Origin: Acidimicrobiaceae bacterium
GTDB lineage: Bacteria; Actinomycetota; Acidimicrobiia; Acidimicrobiales; Palsa-688
Direction: 5' to 3'
DNA length: 6,184 nucleotides
NCBI GenBank assembly: GCA_027334785.1
Contig: DAHWQF010000214.1
Coordinates: forward strand, 1-6,184
The stretch's first letter is position 1, and each line of letters opens with the position of its first letter. A program made the translations under genes and the position numbers. Under the pieces are notes generated by a model that was not told the DNA's origin, made no database searches, and saw only the letters and a list, made by a program, of their open reading frames with translations. This document shows, in pieces, positions 5,017-6,184 of this stretch.

Positions 5017-6184
5017 ATGAACGAGACTGGAACAGAGGCCCGGCCGGCGTCTGGTCGCACGACCTCGCGGGTCGAGCGGTCGGTGGAGAGGATCCTCCGC
5101 TACCAGCACGAGAGCGGTGCCTTCGTCGCTTCGCCCGACTTCGCGCAGTACAAGTTCTGCTGGCTGCGCGATGGTTCGTTCACCGCCTATGCGCTCGACC
5201 GCGCTGGCGAGGCCGAAGCTGCGGGGCGTTTCCACGACTGGTGCGCGCGCTCCATCGACCGGGCCATGCCTCTCATCTCGGCAGCCCTGGAGCGGCTCTC
5301 GGCCGGCCTGCCCGTCGAGCCTAGGGTGATGCCACCGGCGAGGTTCAGCTTGGAGGGCGCCGTGGTAGAGGACGAATGGCCGAACTTCCAGGTCGATGGT
5401 TATGGCACCTGGCTCTGGTCCCTGCACCAGCACATCGAGGCCACCGGCGGGCTGGCCTTGCCCGCCAGGCTCGTCCCCGCGGTGAAAAGCACGGCCAGGT
5501 ACCTTGCTGCCTTCGGCACGTCACCGTGCTTCGATGTCTGGGAAGAAGACGGTGGCTCCGTGCATACGGCGACCCTCGGCTGCGTCTATGCCGGCCTGCG
5601 CTCAGCCGCGGCCATGCTCCAGGACGGCGCCTTGGCCGAGCAGGCGGAGGCCGTACGAGCCTCTGTGCTCGGCCGAGCACGGCCGGACGGGTACTTTAGC
5701 AAGTCCGACCACAGCGGGGACGTCGACGGTGCACTTCTCTGGCTCGGTGTGCCGTTCCATGTCGTCCCCCTCCACGATCCCGCCTTCGTCGAGACCGTGG
5801 CGCGGATCTTGGCAGAGCTCGACCTCGATGGGGGCGTCCGCCGCAACCCCGCCGATACCTACTACGGGGGCGGCGCCTGGCCGGTCCTCACGGCATCGCT
5901 TGGTTGGTACTACACCAGCGTCGGCGACTTGGCCGCCGCCGAGCGTTGCCTCTCGTGGGTCGAAGCACGCTTCGACGACGAGGGGCGTCTCGGCGAGCAG
6001 TTCGGGGGAGAGGAACGCGACGCCAATACCTACCGGGAGTGGGCCCACCGTTGGGGCCCTCCGGCCGCGGATCTCCTCTGGTCGCACGCAATGTACATCA
6101 TCCTGGCGACCGAGCTCGCAGCCTGCCGCACACCCCCAGTTGGAGCCCACGCCGCCTCCCTGCACGGTGCCTCCCTTGGCCTAA
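5017..6184 (+). CDS. GH15 single-domain exo-glucosidase, likely isomaltose glucohydrolase or glucodextranase type (3' end outside window)
   Basis: GH15 enzymes are inverting exo-hydrolases that release beta-glucose from non-reducing ends of alpha-glucans. The 389 visible residues form the (alpha/alpha)6 barrel alone. Motifs in order are SPDFAQYKFCWLRDGSFTAYALD (39-61), WPNFQVDGYGTWLW (121-134), FDVWEEDGG (172-180) with E176 as the expected general acid, TYYGGGAWPVLT (281-292), LGEQFGG (325-331) with E327 as the expected general base, and LLWSHAMYI (353-361). The large N-terminal beta-sandwich domain of most bacterial glucoamylases and glucodextranases is absent, and there is no signal peptide, so the enzyme should act in the cytoplasm on imported oligosaccharides. 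This compact build fits the isomaltose glucohydrolase type. ATG 5017 is supported by the promoter position and the start of the conserved region. The frame has no stop before the window end; after LLWSHAMYI the family is near its C terminus, so little is likely missing. Substrate choice is inferred from GH66 and permease neighbours; trehalose or maltose activity cannot be excluded. Confidence 0.9.
   Translation, partial: MNETGTEARPASGRTTSRVERSVERILRYQHESGAFVASPDFAQYKFCWLRDGSFTAYALDRAGEAEAAGRFHDWCARSIDRAMPLISAALERLSAGLPVEPRVMPPARFSLEGAVVEDEWPNFQVDGYGTWLWSLHQHIEATGGLALPARLVPAVKSTARYLAAFGTSPCFDVWEEDGGSVHTATLGCVYAGLRSAAAMLQDGALAEQAEAVRASVLGRARPDGYFSKSDHSGDVDGALLWLGVPFHVVPLHDPAFVETVARILAELDLDGGVRRNPADTYYGGGAWPVLTASLGWYYTSVGDLAAAERCLSWVEARFDDEGRLGEQFGGEERDANTYREWAHRWGPPAADLLWSHAMYIILATELAACRTPPVGAHAASLHGASLGL

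Noticed and set aside
4828..5433. Minus-strand open frame of 201 codons across the divergent spacer and the GH15 start
   Set aside because: It runs antisense to GH15 WLRDG and VDGYGTWLW motifs and covers the promoter; its translation has no recognisable domain.
5504..6184. Plus-strand open frame of 226 codons at the right end, ending in TAA at 6182-6184
   Set aside because: It is a different frame from the GH15 motifs and its translation is S/P/R-rich without domains; the real GH15 frame runs through the window end without a stop.

Overview
The window is GC-rich with mostly G/C third codon positions. The fusion, signal peptide and codon style suggest an actinobacterium-like high-GC lineage, but no marker gene confirms this. 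Both ends cut through genes, as in a metagenomic contig. It holds four protein genes that fit one theme: use of alpha-1,6-linked glucan (dextran) and isomalto-oligosaccharides. I see no rRNA, tRNA, CRISPR array, phage or transposase sequence.

Layout: 13-795 (+) is the C-terminal part of a GH31 alpha-glucosidase-type enzyme, with an in-frame TGA at 10-12. It overlaps by 23 bases an unusual 602-residue ABC sugar permease (773-2581, +) that fuses a MalF-like and a MalG-like subunit. A perfect 7-bp hairpin containing a Shine-Dalgarno-like GGAGGA lies just upstream of the permease start. After a 67-base convergent gap comes a secreted GH66 dextranase-type enzyme (2649-4847, -). A 169-base divergent spacer (4848-5016) carries a hairpin, a pair of direct repeats 21 bp apart, and a good -35/-10 promoter placed so close to the next ATG that its mRNA should be leaderless. 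That promoter drives a short, apparently cytoplasmic GH15 glucosidase (5017 to the window end, +) resembling single-domain isomaltose glucohydrolases.

Inferred working model: the GH66 enzyme cuts dextran outside the cell. The fused permease, with a binding protein and ATPase not encoded here, imports the oligosaccharides. The GH15 enzyme and, if intact, the GH31 enzyme release glucose inside. The families are recognised with high confidence from motifs. The alpha-1,6 specificity rests mainly on GH66 and on the gene context. The most unusual items are the fused permease, the likely leaderless GH15 gene with its repeat-decorated promoter, and the hairpin at the GH31/permease junction.
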